DNA of 64,000 nt. It comes from Prorocentrum cordatum (lineage: Eukaryota > Sar > Dinophyceae > Prorocentrales > Prorocentraceae). Made by a program: the position numbers and the translations under genes. The stretch lies in contig CAUYUJ010014335.1 in NCBI GenBank assembly GCA_963575745.1, positions 218,501-282,500 on the forward strand, read 5' to 3'. Positions within the stretch are counted from its first letter, which is position 1, and the number at the start of each line of letters is the position of its first letter. The notes beneath the pieces were generated by a model that saw nothing but the letters and a program-made list of their open reading frames with translations, was not told the origin of the DNA and searched no databases. Shown here piece by piece: positions 1 through 9,530 of this stretch.

Positions 1-76
1 TCCTGCCTCCTCCTCCTCCTCCTCACTCCTCCTCCTCCTCCTCCTCCTCCTCCTCCTCCTCCTCCTCCTCCTCCTC
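1..76. repeat. CTC/TCC trinucleotide tract
   Basis: Almost uninterrupted CTC repeat, pyrimidine-rich on the plus strand. It is the first of about fifteen GGA/CTC tracts in the window and continues off the left edge, so its full length is unknown. Confidence 0.95.
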
Positions 77-292
77 GGGTCGCCTACGGGCCACCGTATG
101 CTCGGCGTCACCCCAACATACTTCTACTACATGTGCGTCGCCCTCCCCCAGGGGACGACGCGCGCACCGAGAAATCTCATAGTGTATGCGTCGTGGCGGG
201 CGTTTTCTGGCCACACCGCTCGGGAACCAGTGTATTACAAGATGGGTATACTATGTGTTCGGGTCGGACGCGCGACTCCAAGATTGACATTC

Positions 293-348
<56 letters not shown>

Positions 349-557
349 CAGTAGCAGCAGCAGCAGTAGTAGTAGTAGTAGTCGTCGTAGTCGTAGTCGT
401 AGTCGTAGTCGTAGTCGTAGTCGCAGTCGCAATCGCAGTCGTAGTTGTAGTAGTAGTAGTTGTAGTAGTAGTCGTAGTAGTAGTAATCGTAGTCGTAGTA
501 GTCGTAGTCCGTAGTAGTCGTAGTCGTAGTCGTAGTCGTAGTCGTAGTCGTAGTCGT

Positions 558-589
<32 letters not shown>

Positions 590-603
590 TCGTAGTAGTA
601 GTC

Positions 604-656
<53 letters not shown>

Positions 657-671
657 CGTAGTCGTAGTCGT

Positions 672-703
<32 letters not shown>

Positions 704-747
704 TAGTCGTAGTAGTCGTAGTAGTAGTAGTAGTAGTCGTAGTAGTC

Positions 748-782
<35 letters not shown>

Positions 783-783
783 C

Positions 784-827
<44 letters not shown>

Positions 828-837
828 CGTAGTAGTC

Positions 838-896
<59 letters not shown>

Positions 897-961
897 CGTA
901 GTCGTAGTAGTAGTAGTAAGTAGTAGTAGTAGCCAGTAGCAGTAGTAGCAGTAGCAGTAGC

Positions 962-1013
<52 letters not shown>

Positions 1014-1076
1014 TAGTAGTAGTAGTAGTAGTAGTAGTAGTAGCAGTAGTAGTAGTAGTAGTAAGTAGTAGTAGTA

Positions 1077-1120
<44 letters not shown>

Positions 1121-1136
1121 AGTAGTAGTAAGTAGT

Positions 1137-1184
<48 letters not shown>

Positions 1185-1221
1185 CAGTAGCAGTAGCAGT
1201 AGTAGCAGCAGTAGCAGCAGC

Positions 1222-1275
<54 letters not shown>
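293..1275. repeat. ~1 kb AGT/CGT/AGC trinucleotide tract
   Basis: Nearly continuous AGT repeat with blocks of CGT and AGC variants, grouped so that the variant units themselves repeat (for example a CGTAGT hexamer block at about 380-420 and 515-590). All six frames stay open over long stretches and would encode homopolymers such as poly-Ser or poly-Thr. I regard this as microsatellite DNA and not as a gene. Confidence 0.95.
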
Positions 1276-1276
<1 letters not shown>

Positions 1277-1481
1277 TGTCTCTGTGCGTCCCATGTGCTG
1301 CTTTGCCGCGGGGCGAGGCTCGCCGAGTTGGGAGCTGCAAGCTTCTGGGCAAGCGTCCTGGGCCCTCAGAGCACGGTAAGGCGCGATCGACTTAGCGTGA
1401 TGCAGTCACCGCCATCAAAGTTGGCAGGCACCGCAATTGAGACAGGACAGCCCTTCCAGGTGCTTGATGCTTGACTGTTTG

Positions 1482-1640
1482 AAAGCCCCTCCATCGAAAG
1501 CCTCTAAGGCCTTCCAGGAAAGTCCCTCCATCCAAGAAAGTCCTTCCAGGAATGTCCTTCCATCGAAAGCCTCCAAGCCCTCCCAGAAAATCCTCCCCTC
1601 CAAGCCCCGCCAGGAAAGTCCCTCCATCCAGGAAAGCCCC
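1482..1640. repeat. Degenerate minisatellite (TCCATCGAAAGCCTCCAAG type)
   Basis: Irregular tandem repetition of units such as CCTTCCAGGAAAGTCCCTCC and TCCATCGAAAGCCTCCAAG, with variable spacing. No coding signal was recognised in it. Confidence 0.75.
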
Positions 1641-2614
1641 ATCCAGGTGTTAATGCCCTGGCCAGTCTGTTGTCTCGACTGCGTGTCGGTTTGTTCTGAT
1701 GTGGGCTGGGCTCACTGATGGCCCTTGCTCCCGCTTAGGGCCGCAAGACTGGGCCGCACGCGTCTCCCCAAGAGGGGAGGAAGTATAAGCACTGGCAGGA
1801 GTGCTGTGGTAGCGATCTTCGGCACCGCCTGTTTTCTGAGCCCTCCGGCCGCCTGAGGCCCCGCCCGCCCGCGCCCTGTCTCCCCAAAAAGGGCTACCCG
1901 CGTCCCGTTTAGCTCTTGACCGGAAGGGGACCGCTCCCGACCCGCAGACCAAAAAAAAGAGTGTTGTGGTAGCTTCAGTCGATGGCACAACTGAGCAGCT
2001 ACGTGCACTGCCGTTCTATTTGTCGAGCGTGTCACGAGGCATCATTGGACGCCCAGTTTTGGCGAGGGACCGGTCATGAAGTCTTCCCTTGAGGCTCTGG
2101 GACTGGGGAGCCAATGGACATCTGTGCGAACTCAGTCTGGGTGGCTTGTCGGATTTCGACTGGTCTTCAGGGGCCCTCGTCGTCACGGCGCCAATGTATG
2201 ATGACGTTTTTTTTTGGGGGGGAAAACGGAAGAGTTTGGTCTGGCAGTTTGTGTGAGTGTCCTTCGCGTGCTGTTGAGCCCGAAGCGCAGGGATTGGTGG
2301 CGAACATTGTCTGCTTCTTCCCGCGGGTCAAAGGCACCACATTTGCCAAGGACATCTTCTTCTACATGTGTCTCTATAGTTGTGTTAGCCATGTTTGAAC
2401 AGGAAACGATGTTTATATACTTATACACTTGCTTGAATCCGCATGCTGGCATCAGTTGTGCGTTTCATGCCGTCGCGTGCCGTCAGCAGTGTCTTCACGC
2501 ATGCGTCCTTTCAGGCGGTGCGAAAGCGGCTACAGAGTGGATGTGGCAGCGTGCAGGCAGCACGAAGGGGGTGCAACAAAAAGGAATGGCGAAGACAAAT
2601 TATCTGCACCAGCA
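1641..2614. other. No gene recognised
   Basis: Unique-looking, moderately GC-rich sequence. Only short overlapping open frames occur, without recognisable motifs. Nothing here supports a gene or an RNA. Confidence 0.5.
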
Positions 2615-2620
2615 AAGTGT

Positions 2621-2770
2621 GATCGGGCCGCGCGGATTTCTTGGATCTGCAGTGGGCGTCCCTGGCTGCGCTTATGGCGTCACACCTGGCGCGTTCCGCG
2701 CGCCGGGAGGCGGTCCCAGCGCCGATCCAAGAAATCCGCGCGGACCTGTTCAAGTTTACGTTTATGCGTT
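2621..2770. mobile_element. Family N hairpin element, copy N1
   Basis: Arms CCGCGCGGATTTCTTGGATC at about 2628-2647 and its inverse, GATCCAAGAAATCCGCGCGG at about 2724-2743, enclose a GC-rich loop. The right arm continues into CAAGTTTACGTTTATG, matching the flank of copy N3. The element is a long imperfect inverted repeat without coding capacity. Other copies are near 17.2, 18.2 and (partial) 21.5 kb. Confidence 0.65.
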
Positions 2771-4740
2771 GTGGTCATTGTGAGAAGCGGGCTGGCTGAG
2801 GAGGGGCTGGTGGAAGAGGAGCAGGAGGACGGTTTGCTGGGGGGGCCCTTCGTTGGGAGCGGCCCTGCCTCGAAGGCGGTTAAGCGTCGTTCGGGAGGGC
2901 AGCGGGAGCGACACATCGGGCTGGACCAGGGCAGGCGATCAGCGCTCGTCATGGCGGTACCTCGTGCCGTGATCTCACGTGCAGGGCACCGCCGCAGCGC
3001 ACCACAGCGATCCCCCATCCACCGCGCCGCTCGTGGGGCGTCCGCGCGCGGATGGTTGCCAGGGCTGGCGTCGAACCCACGCCGGAGTCGGAGTTCTCCA
3101 GAGGTGGGTCCATGGTCTGCCGGTGTCTCCTATTGTCTCCTATTGTCTCCCGTTGTCTCCTATTGACCCCCCTTTTTCAATCCAGGTGCAAATCTGCTTG
3201 TCCTTGTACCTTTACCCTTCTCCTGTTTGTCCACTCTTTCTATTTGAATCCCCATCATCATCCCCATCCGCACCGCGATTCTGATCCGTATGTCCCAATC
3301 CTTGTGCGCGTGGGGGCGGGAATGGAAGATGTCCCCGTCCGTCCTTCCTCCAGATTCTGCCCAAAAGTGGCACCGATAGTTGCAATTTTCAGCACTTGTG
3401 GGCGGCAGCAGTGGCGGCAGCAATGGCGGCAACAGCACCCTTACCAGCAGCGCAAGTTGTGTGTTCCAGCATGAGCTGCAGCAGCGCCGCTTGCCAGAGG
3501 CGCAGCGGTGATCGCTGAGCCAGTAGAAGCAACGCCCGCGTACTACAGGCGGCCCGGATTAGTAGGTCGACCCTGCCAAATCAAGGGTACCCTAGTGTCC
3601 TGTGTCTCGCGACCCATGCCTCCTTCAGTTCTGTGGCAACGTGGCCCTCGGAACGGTCTCTTGTCCTCTCGCGTGTCCTGTCCAATGAAGTCCGACTGTA
3701 GTGTAGAAACAGCACGCACGTTAGGGTGGGTTACCATCCTGCGGATTGACGGATTGGACGATGTGATTGTTTCGGTTGACCGACTAGCTTGATTGAGTAG
3801 GCCCCTTATTGAATGCTGGTTTTATCGACGGCCGGCTGACTGATTTGACTACTCGTGCTACGGCGTGGTTCGCATGCGAATTGACAGGTTCATTAAATGA
3901 GGCAGTGACTACAAGAAACCAGCCAGTCAGTCAGCATGCGTTTGGTGACCGATTGGGCGACATATTGAAAGGTTGACTGAATGGACTGGCGGCCTTGGTA
4001 ACTATGACGCTGCAGCGTGCACCTCCCCCTTCAGTCAACCGGCTGGCCAACGAGTGGTCGGTTGATGATTTGGTGGGCCAAACGTCGACATGGGTGCACG
4101 ATTGTCGATTGGCCAGGGCATCCACCATTCCGGGGTCTGGGTTTTGTAAGCAGCACTGCTCAAGGCAGATTGCCTTGTCCATGCATTGCTCACGGCACGG
4201 TGGCGGAAATATTATTCCTTAGCGCGACAAGCGCCGCTCTGGCAGGCTACGGGGGCGGCGGGTCTGGCGGCCGCCGCACCTACGTCTCAGGCGATGGGTT
4301 TGGGCCCTTTTGGGAGATGCCACCTGGGGGGCCCGTGCAGGCCCCTTTTTGCTGGGCCCCCCAGGGGGTATCTTAGGGCTTACCGGGGCGCTCCCTCCTG
4401 GAGGCCACGGAGGGCCTCGGGGGCGCCTCCCGAGACCGCGCTGGCGGCGTAGTGGGTCGCTGCGGGGCGGAGGGTGTCATCTCACATGCACCGTTGTCGG
4501 TCCCCGTTGGCGCCGTTTGGGAGGCGTGCTGGCCCCAATCGGCGAAGAGACTGCGAGTTGTTGCACTTTTGTGGGCCCTCGTGGACCTCGCCAGGCCCGA
4601 GAGTCCGACAGTGGCAGGGTCATGCAATGGACAGGATGGCATGCTGCGGGCCTCTCGGGTCGAAGCCTGGGGCTTCCAAAACGGCTCACACGGGGAAACG
4701 GACCGTTGGGAGTTTCTTCGCGCACGTTGGACCTTTGTGG
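2771..4740. other. No gene recognised; short TGTCTCCTAT tandem repeat
   Basis: At about 3125-3165 a TGTCTCCTAT unit repeats four times. The rest is a mix of short open frames with no recognisable domain. A tRNA T-loop-like GTTCGA occurs on the minus strand near 3070, but no cloverleaf could be drawn. Confidence 0.5.
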
Positions 4741-4955
4741 GCCCCGGAAACGGCAGGGCCGTTTTTTCACCGTTTCCCAAAAAATGTCATTTGAAAATGG
4801 AAACGGCAAAACAACGGCGACCGGAAACGGTAAAAAAACGGCTCCAGGATTGGAACCGGAGCCCGAACCGGTCAAAAAACGGCGACGGAACCGGCAACAA
4901 AAACGGCGTCGGAACCGGCAACAAAACGGCAAAACGGAACCGGTAAAAAAAGGGT
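4741..4955. repeat. Minisatellite of GGAACCGGCAACAAAACGGC type
   Basis: Degenerate tandem units built from GGAAACGG, AACGGCGACGGAACCGG and CAACAAAAACGG. The tract is strongly purine-biased on the plus strand. No coding signal. Confidence 0.8.
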
Positions 4956-5020
4956 CTTGTCGTTTCCAGGGCCCATTGAGCGTTGGACATGGATGCCCCC
5001 CCGCCACGCACCAGGGACTT

Positions 5021-5216
5021 TCGGGCCGGGCGAAAGGGGGGGATTGGGAAAGGGGGGGTTACGAAATTTGCTGCATGCAGCTGATTTCGGCTTCACCGAG
5101 GGGCCCATTCCTCGATACATGGGCGCCTCCCGGCGCCGGGAGGCGCCGGGAGAATCAGCTACGTGAGCTGATTCTCAAACCCCCCCTTTGCTATCCCCCC
5201 CTTTCGCCCGACCCGA
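5021..5216. mobile_element. Family A TIR element, copy A1
   Basis: The left end TCGGGCCGGGCGAAAGGGGG is matched by an inverted right end reading TCGGGTCGGGCGAAAGGGGG. A perfect 5-bp direct repeat GACTT lies exactly outside both ends (5016-5020 and 5217-5221), as expected of a target-site duplication. An internal hairpin sits around GAATCAGCTACGTGAGCTGATTC. The element is non-coding. A2 (61060-61252) and the diverged A3 (18531-18697) share the interior, including the CGATACATGG block and the CTGCTGCGTGCAGCT block. Confidence 0.85.
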
Positions 5217-5307
5217 GACTTGTGGAGAAGCCACGCGACGCACTCCAAGCATGCCAGTGGGCTTCGCGCCCCGTAGATACAACCTCCAACGCCCAAATGC
5301 ACAGAAC

Positions 5308-5523
5308 CCTGATCGGGGGAGCGTAAGACCCGGGTTTGCCAGGACTCGGGTTCGCCATCGTTTTTTGACGACCGCGCCTCGGATTTTGACGAGTAGGAGT
5401 TTCGTGCGATGTCTGCAGCGGGAGGCCTCGTCAAAATGCAGGCTCGGCCTCGTCATTTTTGTTGACGACCTCGTCGGGGATTTCCGAGTCCCCTGTACCC
5501 GGGTCTTACGCCCCCCTGACCTG
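5308..5523. mobile_element. Family B TIR element, copy B1
   Basis: About 216 bp with inverted termini containing GCGTAAGACCCGGGT and ACCCGGGTCTTACGC. It is almost identical over its interior to B2 at 29776-29992. Its outermost bases are more diverged than those of B2. The interior holds further short inverted repeats (GCCTCGTCAAAATG). No coding capacity. Confidence 0.85.
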
Positions 5524-5752
5524 AGGGACCCGAGGACACCCCACTTCACTTCGTGCCTCGCGGCGCGGTGGAGAGAATCAAGGGCATATCCTGGAGATGA
5601 ATACCCTAACGAGGGTTGGTCGGACGGGGGCTGGGAGGATTGGCTTGGGTTGTTTGGGGTTGGCTTGGATTTGGCCGGGGTAGATCTTCGATGAGTAATT
5701 TTTCCAACACACTTAGTGTGCTTAGTCGTGGCTCCAACACGGGGCACACGGG

Positions 5753-8677
5753 GTGCCCCTTTGCCCTTCTCCGTCCCTCCCTTCTCGATTGGCCCCCCCC
5801 CCCCCTTGCCTTTCTCCATCCCTCCCCTTTCGACTCGCCCCCCCCCGCCTTCATTTCCCCTCGCATCTTCTTCCAATGTTCCTTTTGGCTCCACGCCGCA
5901 CGCGGCTCCGCCGATGCCGGGGTTACACGCTCGCGGGGACTGGGGGTCGGGGCGCCGCGGGGACTGCCCGGGGAGCCCTCCCGGCGGCCCACGCCGCCTC
6001 TGGTCCTTGGCATCGCTCGGACGTGTGCGTTTTTCCTCGGCGAGGACCATCGAGGAGCATCCTTGATCATTTGGCGAAAAAACCACGCACGATACCGAGA
6101 AAAGCACAGGGAATGGACGTCCGAGCGATGGCCAGCTCTGGTCCGGCTGCAGGAGAGGGCCCGCGGCCGGTCGCGAGGGGCCCGTTGCGCGCGGCGGTCG
6201 CTGACCTCGTCGGCGACTCCGCGAAGCAGGCCGCGCTGGCGGTGGAGGCGGCGTGGCCCGACCCCGGCGGCGTAGACCTCCGCGCGGGCGTTGGGAGTCC
6301 CGAAACGGTGCGGTGACGGACCGTGCGGTGACCTCGAAATCCCCCAAGACCTCACCGCACGGTCCGTCACCGCACGGTTTTGGGACCTCGGAGGCCCCTG
6401 TCGCCCGAGACGTCCTCGGAGGACGACCCGAGTCCCAAAACCGTGCGGTGACCCCGAATCCCCATCGACTCACCGCACGGTGTGGTCACCGCACCGTTTG
6501 GGGACCTCCGCGCGGGCGGCGCGGCGGCCTGGGCCGCGTGGCGCAGTGCGCGGCGGCGGCGGGAGGTGCCGCAGCGCCGCTCCGCTCCGTCTGCGGCTGC
6601 CGCGCCGCCCAGGGCGGGCGCCCCCGCGCGGGGCGCCCGCGCAGTGGAGGAGCAGGCCGAGCGCGCGATGCGTGTGGAGGGTGACGACATGCCAGAGCCC
6701 CGAGTCATCCGGGGTAACTCGGGTCAGGGATAGCTCGGGTTCGTTTTTCGGGAAGCCGAACCCGAGTTACCCCGGACCCGAGTTACCCCGGATGACTCGG
6801 GCGTCCAGAGCCCCGAATCATCCGGGGTAACTCGGGTCAGGGATAGCTCGGGTTCGTTTTTCGGGAAGCCGAACCCGAGTTACCCCGGACCCGAGTTACC
6901 CCGGATGACTCGGGCGTCCAGAGCCCCGAATCATCAGGGGTAACTCGGGTCAGGGATAGCTCGGGTTCGTTTTTCGGGAAGCCGAACCCGAGTTATCCCG
7001 GACCCGAGTTACCCCGGATGACTCGGGCGTCCAGAGCCCCGAGTCATCCGGGTAACTCGGGTCAGGGATATCTCGGGTTCTTTTTTCGGGAAGCCGAACC
7101 CGAGTTATCCCGGACCCGAGTTACCCCGGATGACTCGGGCGTCCAGAGCCCCGAATCATCAGGGGTAACTCGGGTCAGGGATATCTCGGGTTCGTTTTTC
7201 GGGAAGCCGAACCCGAGTTATCCCGGACCCGAGTTACCCCAGATGAATCGGGCGTCCAAGAGCCCCGAATCATCAGGGGTAAGTCGGGTCAGGGCTAACT
7301 CGGGTTCCTTTTTCGGGAGTCCAAACCCGAGTTACCCCGGACCCGAGTTACCCCGGATAACTCGGGCGCCCAAGAGCAGGCCGAGCGCGCGATGCGTGTG
7401 GAGGGTGACGACATGGGGCGACGACAGCTGGACGGGCATTGCACGTGTCGCGATATCCTTGGGCTGTCGCCAGAGGTGTTGGTGATGTTCCCTGGCGCTC
7501 TGGCGGGCACGCGAGGCTGCCTTCTCTGTCCGCCCCATGGTCGTCCCTTCGGTTCTCCCTCCTCCTTCGTCCGAACCGCGCTGGGGCCGAAGCACAGTAG
7601 AAACCCCTGCCAAGAAACGCCCTGCTTTCCTCCAGGGTCCCCTGGGCTTCCTGGGTGTCGATGGTTCTGCCATGGACAGCGTGACGTCCCCACACCTAAA
7701 CTCAGTGGACGTCCTGGGGTTCGATGGTCTTGCCAAGGACAGCGTGACGTTCCCACGCCACAAGTCCATGGACGCCCTGGGGCTCCCGGGCTTCCTGTGG
7801 ACGGCCTCTTGTGCTCGGGCTCCCGCTGTGCACTCACGACGGCCTCGGTGCTGAGCACCCCGCCCCCCACTCGGCCCCCCGGGGCCGCCGGAGGCGCGCA
7901 GGCGTCTGAGAGCCCGCTCGGCGCCTCGCCTCGGCGCCTTCGCGCGTTGCCCGCCGACGCGGCGTCGCCGCGGAGCTCCGTCGCGCGGCGCTGGGGTCAA
8001 GTCGGGCGTGCCCCTTTGCAGGAGGAACATCCCCCCAAAGGTACAAGACATAGTCTGGTGGCGATGCTTCTCCTCCGTTTGACTGCTCTTGAAGATGTTT
8101 GGACGGCGTTTGATTTTTCGTCCACAATCCGCCTGCAGGGGGGGCATGCCCGACCTGGCGCTGGGGCGACGTGTGGGGGCGTGAGGCGGCGCTCGGCGAC
8201 CCGCGGCAGCTGGCCCGTGTGAGCCATGCTGTCGGGCCTCTGCCCCCGCGCTCCCCGCCTCCGCGCCCGCCGCGTCCAGGCGGGCAGCGGCGCGGGCTGC
8301 GTCGGTCCCTCCCCCGGGGCTGTCCCGACCGAGCCCTCCTTCCCTTCTGCTGCACACTACGAATGCCACGCTCCTCCTCTCCCCCGACGCTGCCAGGAAT
8401 ATGCCCGGCCCGCTCCGCGCATGTGTTACACCAGTTTTCAAGAGGCTGCGCTCCTAGCGGATACGCACGACTTCCAGTGTCTCAAGCTTGGTCTTCCCGT
8501 TCCAGCGTGGGCCTCATGTTTCGTATTGGTGCTTTGTTCCCGTCGTTCAGACTGGCGCTCTCGCCCCAGCGTGGGCCACTTTTTCCAAATACGGGTCCGT
8601 TTCCAGCTTCTACTGTTGGTGTTCGTAATCGTCTTTCTCCTTCCTCCGCCTCCCCCTCCTCAGTTTCCTTCTGCTGA
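5753..8677 (+). CDS. Candidate gene split by four direct-repeat-bounded insertions
   Basis: GC3-rich reading frame with biased composition (Ala, Arg, Glu, Gly) and no family I recognise. Open blocks end at 6006, resume to 6290, then run 6519-6691, 7416-7996 and 8167-8677. Between them lie elements F1, O, the K array and C1. Each is bounded by a perfect direct repeat of 9, 16, 42 and 10 bp. Removing one repeat plus insert (138, 228, 724 and 170 bp) keeps the frame open at every junction, including the two whose length is not a multiple of three. Readable joined stretches include ADLVGDSAKQAALAVEAAW, VDLRAGGAAAWAAWRSARRR and RRWGDVWGREAALGDPRQLA. None of the junctions offers GT-AG. The true start and end are uncertain, because the first 120 and last 100 bases are low complexity. 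GC-rich DNA is often open by chance, so this remains a hypothesis. Confidence 0.35.
6007..6135. mobile_element. Family F TIR element, copy F1, in candidate exon
   Basis: TIR core CATCGCTCGGACGT (6011) and ACGTCCGAGCGATG (ending 6130). A perfect 9-bp direct repeat CTCTGGTCC flanks it (5998-6006 and 6136-6144). Four other copies, near 16.7, 21.9, 28.5 and 37.8 kb, are 117-121 bp between the core ends, except the truncated F4. The reading frame is the same on both sides of the insertion. Confidence 0.85.
6291..6502. mobile_element. Element O: double hairpin with 16-bp direct repeats
   Basis: Two tandem hairpins built on CCGTGCGGTGAC and GTCACCGCACGG, with outer inverted ends AAACGGTGCGGTGAC. 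The exact 16-bp direct repeat GACCTCCGCGCGGGCG borders both sides (6275-6290 and 6503-6518). Excision of one repeat plus the insert (228 bp) restores the surrounding frame ...VDLRAG-GAAAW.... No second copy was seen in the window. Confidence 0.8.
6692..7373. repeat. Six-copy array of the 113-bp family K hairpin, with 42-bp direct repeats
   Basis: Six head-to-tail units of 113 bp (one of 112) begin with CCAGAGCCCCGA at 6692, 6805, 6918, 7031, 7143 and 7256. Each unit is itself a long inverted repeat: CATCCGGGGTAACTCGGGTC and CGGGTTCG are answered by CGAACCCGAG and GACCCGAGTTACCCCGGATG. Identical 42-bp direct repeats immediately border the array (6650-6691 and 7374-7415). A single copy of the unit occurs at 36630-36745. 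This is not a CRISPR array, since there are no unique spacers. Confidence 0.9.
7649..7835. mobile_element. Family Q repeat, copy Q1
   Basis: Contains a local tandem pair of a segment around TCGATGGTTCTGCCATGG, each ending in GACAGCGTGACGT. The segment TGGGGTTCGATGGTCTTGCC through GTGGACGGCCTCTTGTGCTC is clearly similar to 39820-39965. The ends are poorly defined; weak inverted ends of CACAG...CTGTG type are visible. Confidence 0.5.
7997..8156. mobile_element. Family C TIR element, copy C1, in candidate exon
   Basis: TIR AAGTCGGGCGTGCC at the left and GGCATGCCCGACCT at the right. A perfect 10-bp direct repeat GGCGCTGGGG lies directly outside both ends (7987-7996 and 8157-8166). The excised length of 170 bp shifts the frame, yet the flanking frame is open across the join. 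C2, C3 and C4 share the ends and the TTTCGTC motif in the interior. Confidence 0.85.
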
Positions 8678-9353
8678 TCCGCCACTTCCTCCTCCTCATT
8701 CTCCTCCTCCTCCTTCTCCAATGTACGCAGCTTTTTGTTTCCCCCGACTGCGCACAACGCGATGGTGTCCTCTTTGGAGTTCCACGTCCGCTATGACACG
8801 CGTTGGCGGAAAGAGGAAAGCAATGCAATGGGTTAGATCCCCTCTCCGTCCTCTGAGGAAGCAAATCCCGCGGGATGAATTCGGCATCGTCGCTGGTATG
8901 TCCGTGGCCGAAGACCGGGCGAGACCCGCATCATCCCGCACACTCCCGCACGCTCCCGCATAATCCGCCCGAATCCGGCGTACTATATGGTTTATCATGG
9001 CTTTTATCTTGCTCGACGGCTTCATATTTGTGTGTGTGTGTGTGTTTATTACTCTCTGGACCGTTCTTGCGAAGACCTTCCTGAAGTTGCCCCACGACCC
9101 ATCCTCCCCCCTCCCCTCTGTCTCCACCCTCCCCTCCCCTCCCCTCGCTTCCCGCGTGCCACGCAGGCCTTGGGCCCCCTCCGCCCCCGCCTCCCGCAGA
9201 CGTCCCCCCCTCGGGTAGGAGCTCAACCTCTCCTGCTGGCACTCCGCCGAGGACGCGCAGGAGCTCCTCGGCCGGGGGCCCCGCCCGAGCGCCGTGGGAG
9301 CCCCGGGCCCAGGCGGAGATTCTGGGGCTGCGTCGACGGTCGGGCCTTGCGCA
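8678..9353. other. No gene recognised; short CT- and GT-rich runs
   Basis: Contains pyrimidine-rich DNA just upstream (8640-8720), a short GT run near 9032-9045 and a GC-rich, open-looking segment at 9160-9340 of unknown nature. No recognisable domain. Confidence 0.45.
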
Positions 9354-9530
9354 CTGGGGGGGGGAGGGAGGCGGGAGGAGGGAGGAGGGAGGAGGGAGGA
9401 GGGATGAGGCGGAGGAGGCGGAGGAGGAGGATGAGGAGGAGGCGGAGGAGGAACAGGACGAGGAGAAGGAGGAAGAGGAAGACGAGGAGGAGGAGGAGGA
9501 GGAGGAGAAAACGGAGGAGGAGAAGGATCA
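9354..9530. repeat. GGA-rich tract
   Basis: Degenerate GGA/GGGA repeats with scattered GAC and GAT codon-like variants; the plus strand is purine. Confidence 0.9.

Noticed and set aside
251-1352. Long minus-strand open frames of poly-Tyr, poly-Thr and poly-Leu
   Set aside because: They are translations of the AGT/CGT microsatellite; every frame is open because the repeat contains few stops.
3055-3110. tRNA on the minus strand (GGGTTCGACGCC T-loop-like sequence)
   Set aside because: No matching acceptor, D and anticodon arms could be drawn.
6692-7373. Possible CRISPR array
   Set aside because: Units are contiguous 113-bp inverted repeats without unique spacers, in a eukaryotic sequence.
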